Assembly: GCF_028769735.1 (NCBI RefSeq)
Contig: NC_088178.1
Location: 13,170,857-13,234,856, forward strand
DNA length: 64,000 bases
DNA from: Zonotrichia leucophrys gambelii
Taxonomy: Eukaryota; Chordata; Aves; Passeriformes; Passerellidae
Direction of reading: 5' to 3'
Both the position numbers and the translations under genes were made by a program. The notes beneath the pieces were generated by a model. The model saw only the letters and a program-made list of their open reading frames with translations, made no database searches and was not told where the DNA came from. Each line of letters opens with the position of its first letter. Position 1 is the stretch's first letter. Below, piece by piece: positions 52,101 to 64,000 of the stretch.

Positions 52101-53300
52101 TGGAACAGGGCATATTACAAGTTTTGTAAATGCAGAAACTGTGATTTACTGGTAGCATGTGCCAGGCTGTGGTAAATTTCTTTAAGCATTGTTTATCTCA
52201 GTTTTCATAGTACCTGAAAATAAACAATTAGTATTTTCCTGTTAACCAAATTAAAGATGTCAAAATTTTAATGACTGTTGGGATGAGCACTTCATTACCA
52301 AACCTACAGCCAGTTCACTGAGGACACAGCTTTGTTTGAAGCTCGCTGGAGCTGTGCTGCAGTGCTTGCACTGAGGGATGAAGCTTGCAGACAACTGCCC
52401 CTTCCTTTAAGTAGCAGTAACTTTCTCATCTGCCTCAAGCAATTCTTTGGGATGTCACACATCAAAACACAGCTTTTGTTCGTTCATCCTAAAAGGTAGC
52501 AAAGAGTTCAGAGTTTTTAGGTTCAGAAGCTGATGTAGTCTTGTTTTGACCTTTCTCAACATGCTGAATGCCCTCCAGTGCTCTGCACTGGAGTGTGGCA
52601 AGCACAGCAGAATCCCCATCAATCTCATGAAGGGAGGCAGAACAGCTGAGCTGCACCACAGTTTGAGAGCACTGGCCCTATATGTGAAAATCTGATGTTG
52701 CAGCCCATTTGCTGCAATGGTGGGTGCCTCAATAGCTGCACTTAACCCTGCTGAATATTCAGCAGCTCTGTGTTCCTCAGCACTACCAATTCACTGACAC
52801 CATTTAATATCTTTTAATTAATAGTGAGTGGCAATAACCATATACCTTAACCAAATGTTATCAATAAAATTTTTTTTTTTCTTTTTTGTTTGGAGTGAGA
52901 TTGCCATTATCATCCCTATGGCAAAAGTAGCCTGTCTAGCTATTTTATTCTCTGGTTAGGATGTAGATCTTGCCAGAGTGACTGACACATAATGTTACCC
53001 TTTCAAGCCTGTCTAGCCAGCAGGTCCTTGGTTCCCCAGGGTAAGAAACTTCAGCTAATGCCAGATGCTAAATCTGTGTCATGAAGCACTACACTGCTTT
53101 GTTTTTATTTAGAATGCTGCTGTTCTTGCAGCACTTGACAGAGGTACATATCATTAACATCATTTGGTGGCTCAAGGAGTTGAGACAGTGTGAGCTATTG
53201 TGACTGGCCCAGCAAAGGGTGTTGGAGAAAAGGAGCTTTTCTCATGCCAGCTCAAGCTTCTTGAAGCTAAAATCAAAATCAAGACAAAACATGTTATATT

Positions 53301-53350
53301 TCCAACTTTTCAGTTGGAGATTTTTCAGTACCTGAAACCTCAGGTACTGA
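53301..53350. repeat. Two adjacent perfect inverted repeats (hairpins)
   Basis: First hairpin: TCCAAC (53301-53306) and GTTGGA (53313-53318), with a 6-nt loop. Second hairpin: TCAGTACCTGA (53325-53335) and TCAGGTACTGA (53340-53350), 11-bp perfect arms around AACC. Only 6 nt separate the two. No flanking gene or transposon end was recognised. Confidence 0.85.
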
Positions 53351-56300
53351 GCTACAATAACAAACCTCAGACAGAAGAACAAAATGTAAGGAGGCAAGTG
53401 CAGAGTATATGAAGTGAAGCAAAATGCAGCCAACAAAGAGAATGCTGCCACAGACATATAAATTAATTAGGTGACCTCTAGGAAAGGTACTCACATTGTC
53501 TGTTTTAGGCAACTTCTAGCAAATTAAGTATGATGAGGATTATTTCACTCCTCACCTACAGTTGGCCAGTTATCCAAACACTGGAGCATACCCGATACCC
53601 TCATCACTAGGTAAAGAGAAATTTTCCCCATTATGTGGAAGACAATTTGGTCATATGACAAGACATACTCAAAGTCCCAGTTACATGAGCAGACATGAGA
53701 TCATCATGCAGTAACACATGGCTTTTTTGCCAGCAGCTCTCAAGGAGGATTAGTTGCTCTGGAAAACCCTGAGGTAGGTTTCCTCTCAGCAGGGAAATCC
53801 CTGCTTTTTAAAAGTTATGAGCATAATTTTTCTATCAAACCAGTAGATGGTAATGAAAGGACAATATAATTTGCACATGTAATGCCAGACACTTCAGTAT
53901 TAACTGCAGAATGCAAGACTCTGGTTTTCTGCTTGCTGTGTAATCCCCTAACTCATTCTGATTTACAAACAAGGTAAATCAAAGTTAAGATTTGCAAGGT
54001 AAGGTTAAGATACGCTTCATCTGGTGTGCCCTGGCCATTCGCACAGCAAACACGGGGGCTCATTTCCACAGCTTTGCTTTCAAAGAAAGCAAATCTCAGC
54101 TACAAGCAGAAGAATGAAAATGTGACTGGCCAGGCTCCCACAGGACACAGAGCTGATCTCAGCTGGGCTTCAGCAGATCAGGCTGTGGTGCCACTGGGCT
54201 GCTCTCACTTGTGTCCTGCAGCGACGAGCACAGGGCCTGAGGACCAGCCCCGATGGGCCCACCCGGGGCTGACTGAGGCATGGGTGACTCTGGCACTGGG
54301 GCTCAGGCACCCCAGCCACAGAAATCCTGCTGAGCTGTCCACAAAACACAGTTTGCAGTGCAGAGTAGCTGATAGTTACTACTGCAGATTGTTGCATGAA
54401 GAGAAACTAAAGTTTACGATAAAGTTAACGATGTACAGTGTGTAAGTTGGTTATTTCAGCACCTGGAGCACTTCTACACAAATTAATTTAATATTCCAAC
54501 TCATTAAAAATCTTATTATATAAACCACTTACAGGCTTTATAAACAGATTTTAATATTACTAGAAAAAGATCTTGATAAAAAATAATTTGAATGCAAAAT
54601 GCACCTGTAGACTAAGTTGCTTTTAGTAAAACTAGCTAAATGAAATTTGCTGTCAGCAAACCTCCTGACAAGTTTTCCTGTCTGAGTTACAAACAGACTT
54701 CTTTTGTGTACTTGGACCTTTTTCTAATAGAAGGAGTAGGCCAGAGAATTCAAGCAATGTAGATCATAGTACAAGCACTGGCCATAATCCCCACTCTGAG
54801 GACCAAAACATTCCAGAGCAGACTGTACAGTTGATCATAACAAGTGATGGAACTCACGTCCCTATAAATTTCTCTCTCAAGCTATAACAATTCTTTAAGA
54901 TTGAAAATGAGAAATTACACTGGCTCTTAGGACAAGGGTCTACTCTAATTCTGGTGGAAATGAAGTTTGCATATATATAAAACAGTGTTTGTTATGTTTA
55001 GCTACAAATAATTGAGTTGTTTTTATTTTAATTGATTATAATACTGTGATATTGGATGGTGATATACCAGTGAAATTACTCATTAAAAGAATGACCTAAA
55101 AGTAGCATGATTCAACTACACAACTGATTTTTAAATGAGGCAATAGACTTACAGTGATTGGTGTATGATTTATTGTGAGATAGAAGGCAGTAAAGGTTTA
55201 CATTACCTGTATTCTTCACTGACATTATTTGGAGTTGCTATTCAGAGCATGTACATTTTAGAAGCCTATAATATTTGAATCTTATATGACATTTTTATAC
55301 TTGTGTTTTAAATCATGGGCCCTAACAGGTTCAAGTAGGAAGAATTTTAAATCTATATAAATAACAAAAGTTGTTGTTTTCAATAACACTTAAAACATTA
55401 ATCTGCAGATCCCTTTTTTAATAAATTTGTAGTGGTTTCTGTGTACAAAATAAATGCAAAAGGTCAGCTTATTATTCCCCAAAACTGCTGCGAAGTCATC
55501 AGAGAATTAATTTTGTTATTCTGTTGAAGCTGCATGCAATCACCAAGGTTCATATGGGTGAAGTATTATTAAGTTCTGCTCACTGTCACATACTGCAATA
55601 CACAAAATAAGAGCTAAGAAGTGCAGACCACTGAAATTACTCCTACTTGCAATCAGATTGGTTTTTAAAGCAAGCTTTTCAGCAGCCCTGTAGGTGCAGC
55701 TAATGGTCCATTGTGCTCCCAGTTTTTCCTGGTCCCCTCTGCCCTGCAGTGCTGAGGAGCAGCCCAGCCCTGCGCAGTGGGACACACCTGGGGTTTTACT
55801 GGGGGCTGGAGCTCCAGCTGGGCCTGAGACAGGGGAGGAGAACCTGCTCTGACTCCATGGCAGCCAGACCAGCTGGGAAAGGATGGGAAGGGCTGGGGAG
55901 CCAGAGCTCCAGGCCCCAGGGAAGGGCAGGCTGGGGATACATCGTTAGTGACACACTGCTCATTATGAAAATTCTGTCCCAGACAGCAGGAGCTGCACAG
56001 CTGCCCAGGGCAGTGCACATTCCCCTCAATAAACCCTGGGCCGAGCCAGACTGGGCTGGACTGGCTGCCCTGATTTTGAACAAACTTTGAAAAGTCAGTA
56101 TTGTATTCCACACAGCTGTGCTATTTCATCCTCCTCTGGTGCATTGGCTCATGACCCTTTCATTTATCACAGCAATAGGTCTCACATTTACAAGTATGGA
56201 GGACTTAAAAAGAAACAGGGTTTTTTTTGTTCTTTTCAATATCTGTTCCATTGATGCTGCCCTTGTGGGCTTTCTGCTGCTGTACCTCACTCCCAATGCA

Positions 56301-59300
56301 AATGTCATCATCAGGTAAAAATAAACTTTAAGACTACCTAGCAAAGTAGTTTTGTTTGCCTTTGGCAATTTAATATAGCTTCAACATAAAAGTTTGCCCA
56401 CATGTGGATGAAAAAGCTTCAGTGCATCTGTGTGCACTCTGGAGCTGACTTTTCTCTCCTCTGGGCCCATGGGCTGAACTGATTTAAAGGTGCCAACTCA
56501 TCTTTTAAGTACATAGCCACAAAGTTCAGCTGAGGCTTTGTGGTTAAATCTTAGCTCAAAAGCCAGAAATCTGAAGTGGCAGTGCTGAGCCTACAGCCAA
56601 AGTGCCTTTAGCAGTTCTTTGTATGGACCCTGTTGACACAGAGTCCAAGAAAAGATGACACAGAAAACATAGTTGTAATATAATTATGATCATGCTCCCA
56701 TGCTTTTTGTAAATGCCTGATATTTAACTAAAATAAATACTCATTTTATTGACAGAACTTACTAATATAAGCCAAAGGCAGATTGAAATGTTGAGGGTTT
56801 TCAAGCCACAGATGTTAGGTCATCTCAGGAAAACAACAGCAGGTTCTGAGGCACAGTGCTGAACTTTTCCACTGTATCTGCTGTTCCATCAAATAGACTG
56901 TCATGACCCCAGTTCTTACTGTGATGTGCCAACAAAACTGGTTTTATATCACTTCTAAGGATTCCATAACAAGACGTTATTCACTGCTAATGTATTTTGG
57001 TTCATATAAATTCAGAAAGTCTGCGGCAGGTCACAGTGTATCACCCTGTTATTTTTAGTTCATATACATAATTTACCTTATTCATTGATACAGGGGCTCC
57101 ACAACTGATTCAGGGCTGTGACAGAGGCTCAAATGAAGCCAGTAAAAAAGCTTTAGCATTTTAATCTGTACAAAGTTTGAAAAAAAACCTCAGATTCAAT
57201 TTAAGGGGTGTGAGTTAGAGATGCTTCACCTGCTCCTAATAATGCCATGAGTGCTACACAACCAAATTCATTAGATAAGGATTTCCCAGTTTTATGGTTT
57301 AATGGTGAGCCTAAATAAAGAACAGTGCTCTGATGATGAAAATTACATGCTTTTGTTAAAATATTGGAGCTACAGTGATCTAACAGAGTGTCTTGAGACA
57401 GTTTAAAGATACTGTTTTCATGTAACTTGGCAGGATCACTCAAATCAGTGAGATGAGAGAGGGCTGGCAAATGATCAGAAAACCTTTTGCCTGTTAGAAT
57501 TCAAAGCTTCCATTTCTCGGTCCTCTGAAAAACAAAGGGTGGGCAGATGGGTTCTGTTTGCTCCTCCTTTAATTCTATCAGTTAAACAGCTAACCAGCAG
57601 ACTTACAGTTACTGCATCTTGACATGACAGTTAATCTTTACTTCTTTCATGACACTCATATATTAAATATTGGGGATCAGGTTTTATTTACTGCTCTCAC
57701 TTTCTGTAATCCAATAAAATGAGTCTTCCCAGCTGCCCTCAAAGCAAAGTAAATCTTCTTTTCTAAACCATTCGCAAACAAATCCTCACTGTTCATTGTC
57801 ACATCTAAGCTAGGAGGTATTTTATATGACCACAGGCAGATTACTGTCAACAGAAAAATCAGATGCTACATCCCAAAATATTTCCAAGCATATTTCCACA
57901 GACTAGCATACATGAGCATGATATATTTTGAAGCAGAGAAATCACAGCATGAAGTCCTACCATCCAGTCCATGTAGTGTATTCCATGGATGTGGATACAA
58001 TTGTGTGCTAGGGAAGCTATAATATGTAATTAATAATTACCATTTTTGTTTCCTTCTCAAATCCCATTCTTTCCCATGAAATCAGACTTATTTCCTGATC
58101 AAGGTACTGTTACTGCTCTGCTTGAAAAAAGTAAGATGTGAACTATTGCAAACAGAAATGAATAACTGAAAATCTTGCTTTGCATATCTGCAAAGCTCTG
58201 AGTTAAAAAGATCTCAGATCATGCTTCATAAACTTTAATTGAGCTGCCTATATCATGTCTGTGACATAGGAAAAGATTTCTTCCTGTGTTTTATAGCTAA
58301 ATGATAGCAAGACAAGTACAGTTGCAAATCTTGCCCTCAAGCAAATGGTCACAGAATCTCCTCACTGCCTCACCAAGAGAATACTACTGAGCAAGCAGCA
58401 CTCTGAATTTATTGTACAGGTAGGAAACAAGAGGAAGGCGCTCTGGCTTCTGCTGCTCAAGAGCAAGGATCCCCTCCAAGGCAGCAGAGGAAACAAACAG
58501 GAGCCTGGTAAAGCAGGAGGCAGAGTTGGCAGCTGCCCTCCCCTGCATTGTACCTGTTCCCATTGCTGTTCAGGGCATCCTGCAGCCCAGCTTCTTTCAC
58601 TCTGCATGGGCAGAGGGCAGGAGACATCCTGTGAAGCACAGCCACTGCAAACAGAGAGCTCATTCACACAAAACAAGAAGCAGGCAGCACAACTAGCTGC
58701 TGGCAGAGGGGAACTTCTCAAATGCACATGAAGTAGAAACCCACTGTCTGTAGTGTAGCAACTGGTCTGAGCTGGGTTCTCTCGGTGATCACCCTTCTCT
58801 CTGCTGCCCAAGACACTGATATCAACCAGGCCTAATTTCACCTTATCAATACTCCTGCCATTGCCAGGAGGACAGCACCAGACTGGTAAGAAACAGGATG
58901 CCCAAGGGATCACTTCGTATTCAAATTCCAGTACCACATAAGCCAAGATGAGCAAACAAAGGAATGATTTTGCTCCACAGGATGGCATTAAGTGGTCATA
59001 AGAAACAAGTAACAGCCTCACTGAGACAACAGCATTGTTCTATTTAAGTAAAAGAATAAATCTCAAACAGGTATAATCAGGAGTAACAAGACAAGTGTGA
59101 CAAACAGCAGGGCACAAGGCATTTTACTGGGGAAGGGAAGGGCATGATTTGATTAGTGGTAATTTTCAAGACATATGACTGTTAGTGGGTTCAGCTGCCT
59201 CTCACAGAAAGGCATTTAAAAATATTTTTACTAAATTAACATTGGTTTTGTTTCCTAGTGAATGCTCTATTTTGTGTTCTGTTTCCAAACATGCAGGGCA

Positions 59301-62129
59301 ACATCCTTGATTCTCCAGCAAATCCTTGTTTCTTCTTGGTTAAGCTACCAAAAAACAAAAGGTTCCAATCTCACTAGGAAAAATCATTTGCCTTTGCTGT
59401 TCAGCTCACCACAAAGCCATCTCCTGTTCAGGCACTTGTTCCAGACAAGGAAATACCTAATGCAACTGTATTATTTTGAGCCTTTTTGCAGATGTAGATG
59501 CTCCTTGAGCTCTGGTGTTCAAACCCTGCCAAGGCACCAATTGGCTTTCTAGGATTCTTGTTCAGCTGTTTATTCTGCCATTTTTGGATAGCAATACTTC
59601 TTCAGCAGGAATATTTCTGTGAATAGCTAGAGGAATTTTTTAACTCCAAATAAATAACTTGGAATTTCAGTTTGCCCTGTATTCTCCAAAGTTCTCCAAG
59701 GTCACATCCTGTCAGGTTGGAGCACTATCTTTGACTGAATCTGAAAAAGCAGGAGGCAGGACACTGAATCTGTCTGAAAAAGCAGATCAGGTGTTGTCTC
59801 CAAGTCACTCTTATTCATTATGGCAGAAGGATTTCTGACCTGGGGAAACAGGCATTTCTTGTGGCTGCTGAGCTCATTTTCTCAGCATGTGCATGATAAG
59901 CAGGAAAGCAGATGAACTCTTAACAAACAAAGATACTTTTTTAATGCAAATGTTTCCAGTAAGTCAGAATAAGGATAGGGAAATATGGAAAATATAGGCT
60001 ATATAAGCAGAATTGTTCTTACACAAAGAAACATTTAGTGAGACTTTCCATAAGGCAGCTGCAGCCCTGTCAAGTCAGCAGAATTGTAAAACGACAACAT
60101 TCAGTGTTTATTGTTTATAATTAGTGACTTATCTCTCCACTTTGACTTCAGTGGCCATATTACTATGTAGGAACCCAGCTTAATTATCCTCATTTATGAA
60201 TATTTTGAAAACTATCTTCTCCTAGACATTATAATTCAAAATGCCTTTGTGCGTGTGTATGTATATTTAAAGGTGGTGATATTATGGGGAGGATACATAA
60301 AATTTAACAATAACAGCCCTTTCCTAAAAGTGTAGCTAAACTTTTTCTGGAATGAAAGTTTCTTGTTCATTATATTTTTAAAGAGTAGATTACATTACAT
60401 TGGTTCTCAGTGACGTGACATGCAGAACTGACCATGCAACCTTCTGATGGGCTCCAGCAGAAAGCAGAGTGAGTCTGGCAATTAAATACTACACATGAAG
60501 AAACATCTGGACTCTTTGGCAGAGCCCAGAAAATGCTCATGGTTATGGGAAAAGGGCACATTAGAGTCGGACACCACGTTGAGCTGAGATGGCTCAGCCC
60601 CAGAGACAGGGCACAATGTGTGGCACTGCTCAAGGCTGCAGGTCCCATCCCAAGCTGGGAAACCCAGCTGTGACAAAGGTCTGACACTGCTGCCCGGAGA
60701 ATACTCAGCAAAACAGCTTTGTTTTATACAAGGCTCTGCTTTGGAGTCTTTCTTTTTTTTTTTACTTCAGAATGCTTTAAATCCTAAAATTTAAAAATTC
60801 CCTATGAAATGGAACAGCTGGGAGAAATGCTTTGCAACATGAGCAAGCTGTCTTATCTCAACAAAAATGAGCTGTATTCCAGTTTTGACCTTTATAACCT
60901 CTGGCCATAGGAAACCATACCATGCTGAGAAAAATTACTTCATAGCTAAAAAGAGAATTAATTTCTCTTCTGAAATATCAAAACAGGTTGAGGATGGGAG
61001 GTTTGGTTCTTCTTGTCACTATTTTCTTACCCACCCAGAAGGTCAGGTTCTGACATTACGAAGTCCTTTCTGGGGTGATGATATTTGGGGCTGGGACTGG
61101 AAGGCTTTGCTGGCTGGATGCCCTGTATGGGTGGTGGGATTTGCTGCCATGCACCATGCAGACCTCCCCACCTGACTGAACATCATGGAGCAGCTCTGCT
61201 CCTTTTCCCTGGGCTTAGTTAGAAAACACCTGAGGTAGTGTGTGATGAAAGGCCATGATCTTGTGACAGATCATTACTGCAGAAACTAATTACCCTTTGC
61301 TGATTCCTGAACAATGAGATTAGCATCAATGAGGCTGGGGAAATTTATCTGAATGAAAAGGGACACAAAAGACAAACAACGGAAATTAAATCCCTTGGTT
61401 AAACAGAGCAATGAGCCACTTCTCCTGAGGCAGAGTGAAGCCAGGATGCTTCCCCTGCCTCCCTGCTGCAGGAAGAGCAGGGGAGGAAAGAGTGACAGAC
61501 TAGAGCCCCTATGGCATGGGTACTGTACAGGCAGGACCCTGAACAGCTGCCCAGACTGGGCAGAGCTGCATCCTGGACACAGGCATGACTTGGGAACAGC
61601 CCAGCAGCTCTGTCTGGGGCACCTTCCCGGGAGCCACACGGGAATAACCAACCTGGTACCTGGGGATCAGCACCTTGCTGACAGACACCTCACTCGGGCT
61701 CCTGCAACTGCAAAAACTTGAGCATATAACAGATATGCTTATGCTTTATGCTTAAAGATGATTATGTGCCTACAAATTCAGGTCTTAAGACAGAAAAGTG
61801 GGGTGACATTTTTAGAAGTGCTCAGCGGTGATAAACTTCGTTTGTATTGAGGTCAATGGGATTTCTTGCTACGTGTCTTAAGTGGGAACTGAATTAGGTC
61901 AGTGCCAAAGTGCTTTGTAAATCAGACCTGTGTGGTAAGCAAAGAGGTACAATGTTTTCCTTGCCTTTAATGGCAGCTTAGGGACATCTCCTCCAGTGCA
62001 GTGCAGTATGAAGTCCCTCTTCATGACAAAGGCACTATTATGTCTGAAACCCCAAGGTAATTGTGGATATGTGTGCAGAAAAACCCTTTTCTATAAAACA
62101 TGCTTAATAGGTTACAAAATCATGTATTT

Positions 62130-62191
62130 GAAATTTTAGGATATTATTTGGAAATTTTAGGATATTATTTAGATATTTTAGGATATAATTT
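62130..62191. repeat. Three-copy 21-bp AT-rich tandem repeat
   Basis: Units gaaattttaggatattattt (62130-62149 and 62151-62170) and a diverged third copy, agatattttaggatataattt (62171-62191). A minisatellite-like local duplication in the upstream intergenic region. Confidence 0.9.
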
Positions 62192-62469
62192 AGAATGTAT
62201 CTATTTCAGTCTCCCATTTAGAAATTCCCTGCCTAATTAGGAAAAGAGTACACCTGCACTAAGACCGAGAATGAAAAGCCATCTTTCAAGAGAGCAGTCC
62301 ATTTGCACTGGAGAACTATTAACCACTAAAAAGTCAGGAAGGTTTGGAATAGAAGAGTTTTCAAATCCTTACTCGAGCAAGAGTGTCCCAGTAATGCTAC
62401 ACCAGAGTAAAGGATGGGAAACAAGAAAAATAATCAGAAAATAAAAGATTTATGGAAAGATTAGACACA

Positions 62470-62660
62470 CAAGTGTGTGTTGAATATGCATGCACAATTG
62501 CATGCTTAATTTGCACACCCAATTATTGCCATTGTGCATAAAATTGAATAATTACCCATGAAAATAAATGATTATGGTTATTTACTTCCATAATTACTTG
62601 ATTTGCACATACAATCATGGTAATTAGGCACACAAATTAGTCATCACACAATTGCATGCC
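62470..62660. other. AT-rich block with TAATTA-type motifs between 13-bp direct repeats
   Basis: A perfect 13-bp direct repeat, CACAATTGCATGC, bounds the block (62493-62505 and 62647-62659). Between the copies lie several AATTA/TAATTA and TTTGCACA motifs, of the kind bound by homeodomain and POU proteins. It may be a distal regulatory element or a degenerate local repeat. Confidence 0.4.
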
Positions 62661-64000
62661 TAACCTTATTAAGAATGAGAATCAATGCATTTATTTTAAA
62701 TTGCCTTTGTCCAATTTGTACTATTTCTTTTTTCTAGCTGGATTTGGAAAGGATGTATGTACCAGGGCCAAGCCTCCAGTGTTCCTCTGTCCTGATGCCA
62801 CCCTTCAGGCATCAGAAGAGCCCACAGAATGTCCCCATGCCACAACGCTCCCTTCGTGAACAAATCACATGGGAAATGCTATAAAAAGGGGAAAAAATCA
62901 GTCAAAGCATGGCAAGAAATTGAGAATAACACACTTTTCAAGTTGTTACTTTCAATTCAGGAATGCAGTCACTAAAAAAAAGTCTCAGACATTTGAGAGG
63001 AAGAAATGGGTCATGGTGTAGAGGAAACGAAACTTTAATGATTTTTTTTGGCATTGAATCTTTAAAAAAATGTAAGTGCTATAATTAGTTAGCAGAATGT
63101 GAAAATCTAGAAAAACTATTACATTCATTTTGTAGGCAAAGCCAGTTAAGATAGAGATGTTAAATGCCCAAGTCTGCATCAGTTCTTTGTTGCACTCACA
63201 GAAATAAAATCCAATTTCAGCTTCTAGATTTGTGATTTCACTTATTAGTCTGAATGTCTGCCCCTTGTAGATGTCCTGTCTCCAGGAGCAGTAGGTGAGG
63301 ATACCTTTATTAACTTTCCTATAAATCATATTTTGCTAGGAAACATAATAAAAGCCTGGGGAATTAGTCAATAAAATAGTGCTGTTTCTCTATCACTTAA
63401 TAAATGCCTGGGTCCTGTGGTTGGAACTTGGTATGCTCTCTAATTAAAAAGAACAAATATGAGAAAAATACTGGCAACCTGAAATATTGAGCTGTTTCAT
63501 GTTTATTATTGGAGCCTTCTTGAGTACAATTTTCTAATAATTGGGCCAGATGGACAAGCAAAAAAAATTAGCATGACAGTTTAAACTGAGTCTATTACTA
63601 TATAGAAAGGATCATGCCTGACAGATCTGTGAATCTCCCTTCATAAATCAGTAAAAGCCCTACTGCATCTGTATAGAATCTATATTTTTCCCTACTGGTT
63701 TTGAGTTAATGCCAAGGTAGTTAATGCTGGAAGAAATATAGGGGTTAAAACATTTTGTCCTTAATGTATCTTCCTTTTTTTTTTTTGGTTGTTGTTAATT
63801 ATGTGCCTTAATTTAGTTCTTGCTTAATGCACTTTAGAATGAATTGTATTTCTTGTAATTGCTTTATTATTACTTGACATTAGACCTTATGTTAAGCAAT
63901 CAAAATGGTATGGTAGAAAGAGAAGGAGGCAAAATGATCAAGATACAGTGAAGATGAGTTTACATCCTTAAAGCAATCACATGGTCCCCAACTGCCAGAA
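62661..64000. other. Intergenic right edge, no gene recognised
   Basis: AT-rich sequence with a T run at about 63775-63786. The open frames present have no recognisable domain. Nothing further can be supported. Confidence 0.6.

Larger units (their letters stand above)
46680..62129. other. Intergenic with recurring GC-rich patches
   Basis: GC-rich patches lie at about 46680-46930, 48190-48440, 50110-50280, 51700-52020, 54110-54340, 55690-56070, 58440-58700, 60520-60690 and 61430-61700, separated by AT-rich DNA. Open frames across them are Ser-, Cys-, Pro- or Gly-rich with no recognisable domain. They are not dense in CpG like the PTBP2 island. A T-rich tract lies at 52868-52888. No coding exon could be supported. 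Confidence 0.6.

Noticed and set aside
55665..56113. 148-, 125- and 105-codon overlapping frames on both strands
   Set aside because: Typical of a stop-poor GC-rich patch; mutually overlapping and without domains.
1..64000. tRNA, snRNA, Y RNA, microRNA, CRISPR array or operon
   Set aside because: Scanned by eye for internal promoter boxes, conserved snRNA starts and regularly spaced repeats; none was found. CRISPR arrays and operons do not fit a vertebrate genome.

Overview
The window is vertebrate nuclear DNA, most probably avian. It has long AT-rich introns and a CpG-island promoter. It also has CR1-type LINE fragments, both bird-like 3' ends and an ancient one, and nothing resembling Alu or L1. 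It contains one recognisable gene: the 5' two-thirds of PTBP2 (polypyrimidine tract-binding protein 2, nPTB/brPTB) on the minus strand. The species cannot be named from the sequence. A turtle or crocodilian is a less likely alternative.

Layout from right to left along the gene: a CpG island at about 38690-39625 holds the promoter, exon 1 and the start codon (39145-39147). Coding exons 2 to 9 follow at 37556-37586, 26388-26463, 15207-15379, 14641-14784, 12067-12231, 11880-11990, 5170-5365 and 931-1085. All junctions are GT-AG and the frame is kept throughout. Together they encode 353 residues: the N-terminal leader, RRM1, RRM2, the linker with a 10-alanine tract, and the first residues of RRM3. 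Positions 1-930 are the start of the next intron. The 34-nt exon 10 whose splicing controls PTBP2 expression, the rest of RRM3, and RRM4 lie beyond the left edge.

The introns are mostly unique AT-rich sequence with small CR1 relics, homopolymers and A/C-rich low-complexity tracts. Several 3' splice sites carry pyrimidine tracts matching the UCUU/CUCUCU motifs that PTB proteins bind. This fits known PTB-family auto- and cross-regulation but is not proven here.

From about 39.6 kb to the right end (24 kb) no coding exon is recognised. This upstream intergenic region contains an ancient antisense CR1-like LINE (about 42070-43890). It also has a series of GC-rich patches roughly every 1.5-2.5 kb, a few short tandem repeats, a pair of perfect hairpins near 53.3 kb, and an AT-rich TAATTA-motif cluster near 62.5 kb that could be regulatory. 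No convincing novel coding system was found. The most informative observations concern PTBP2 splicing signals and its promoter.
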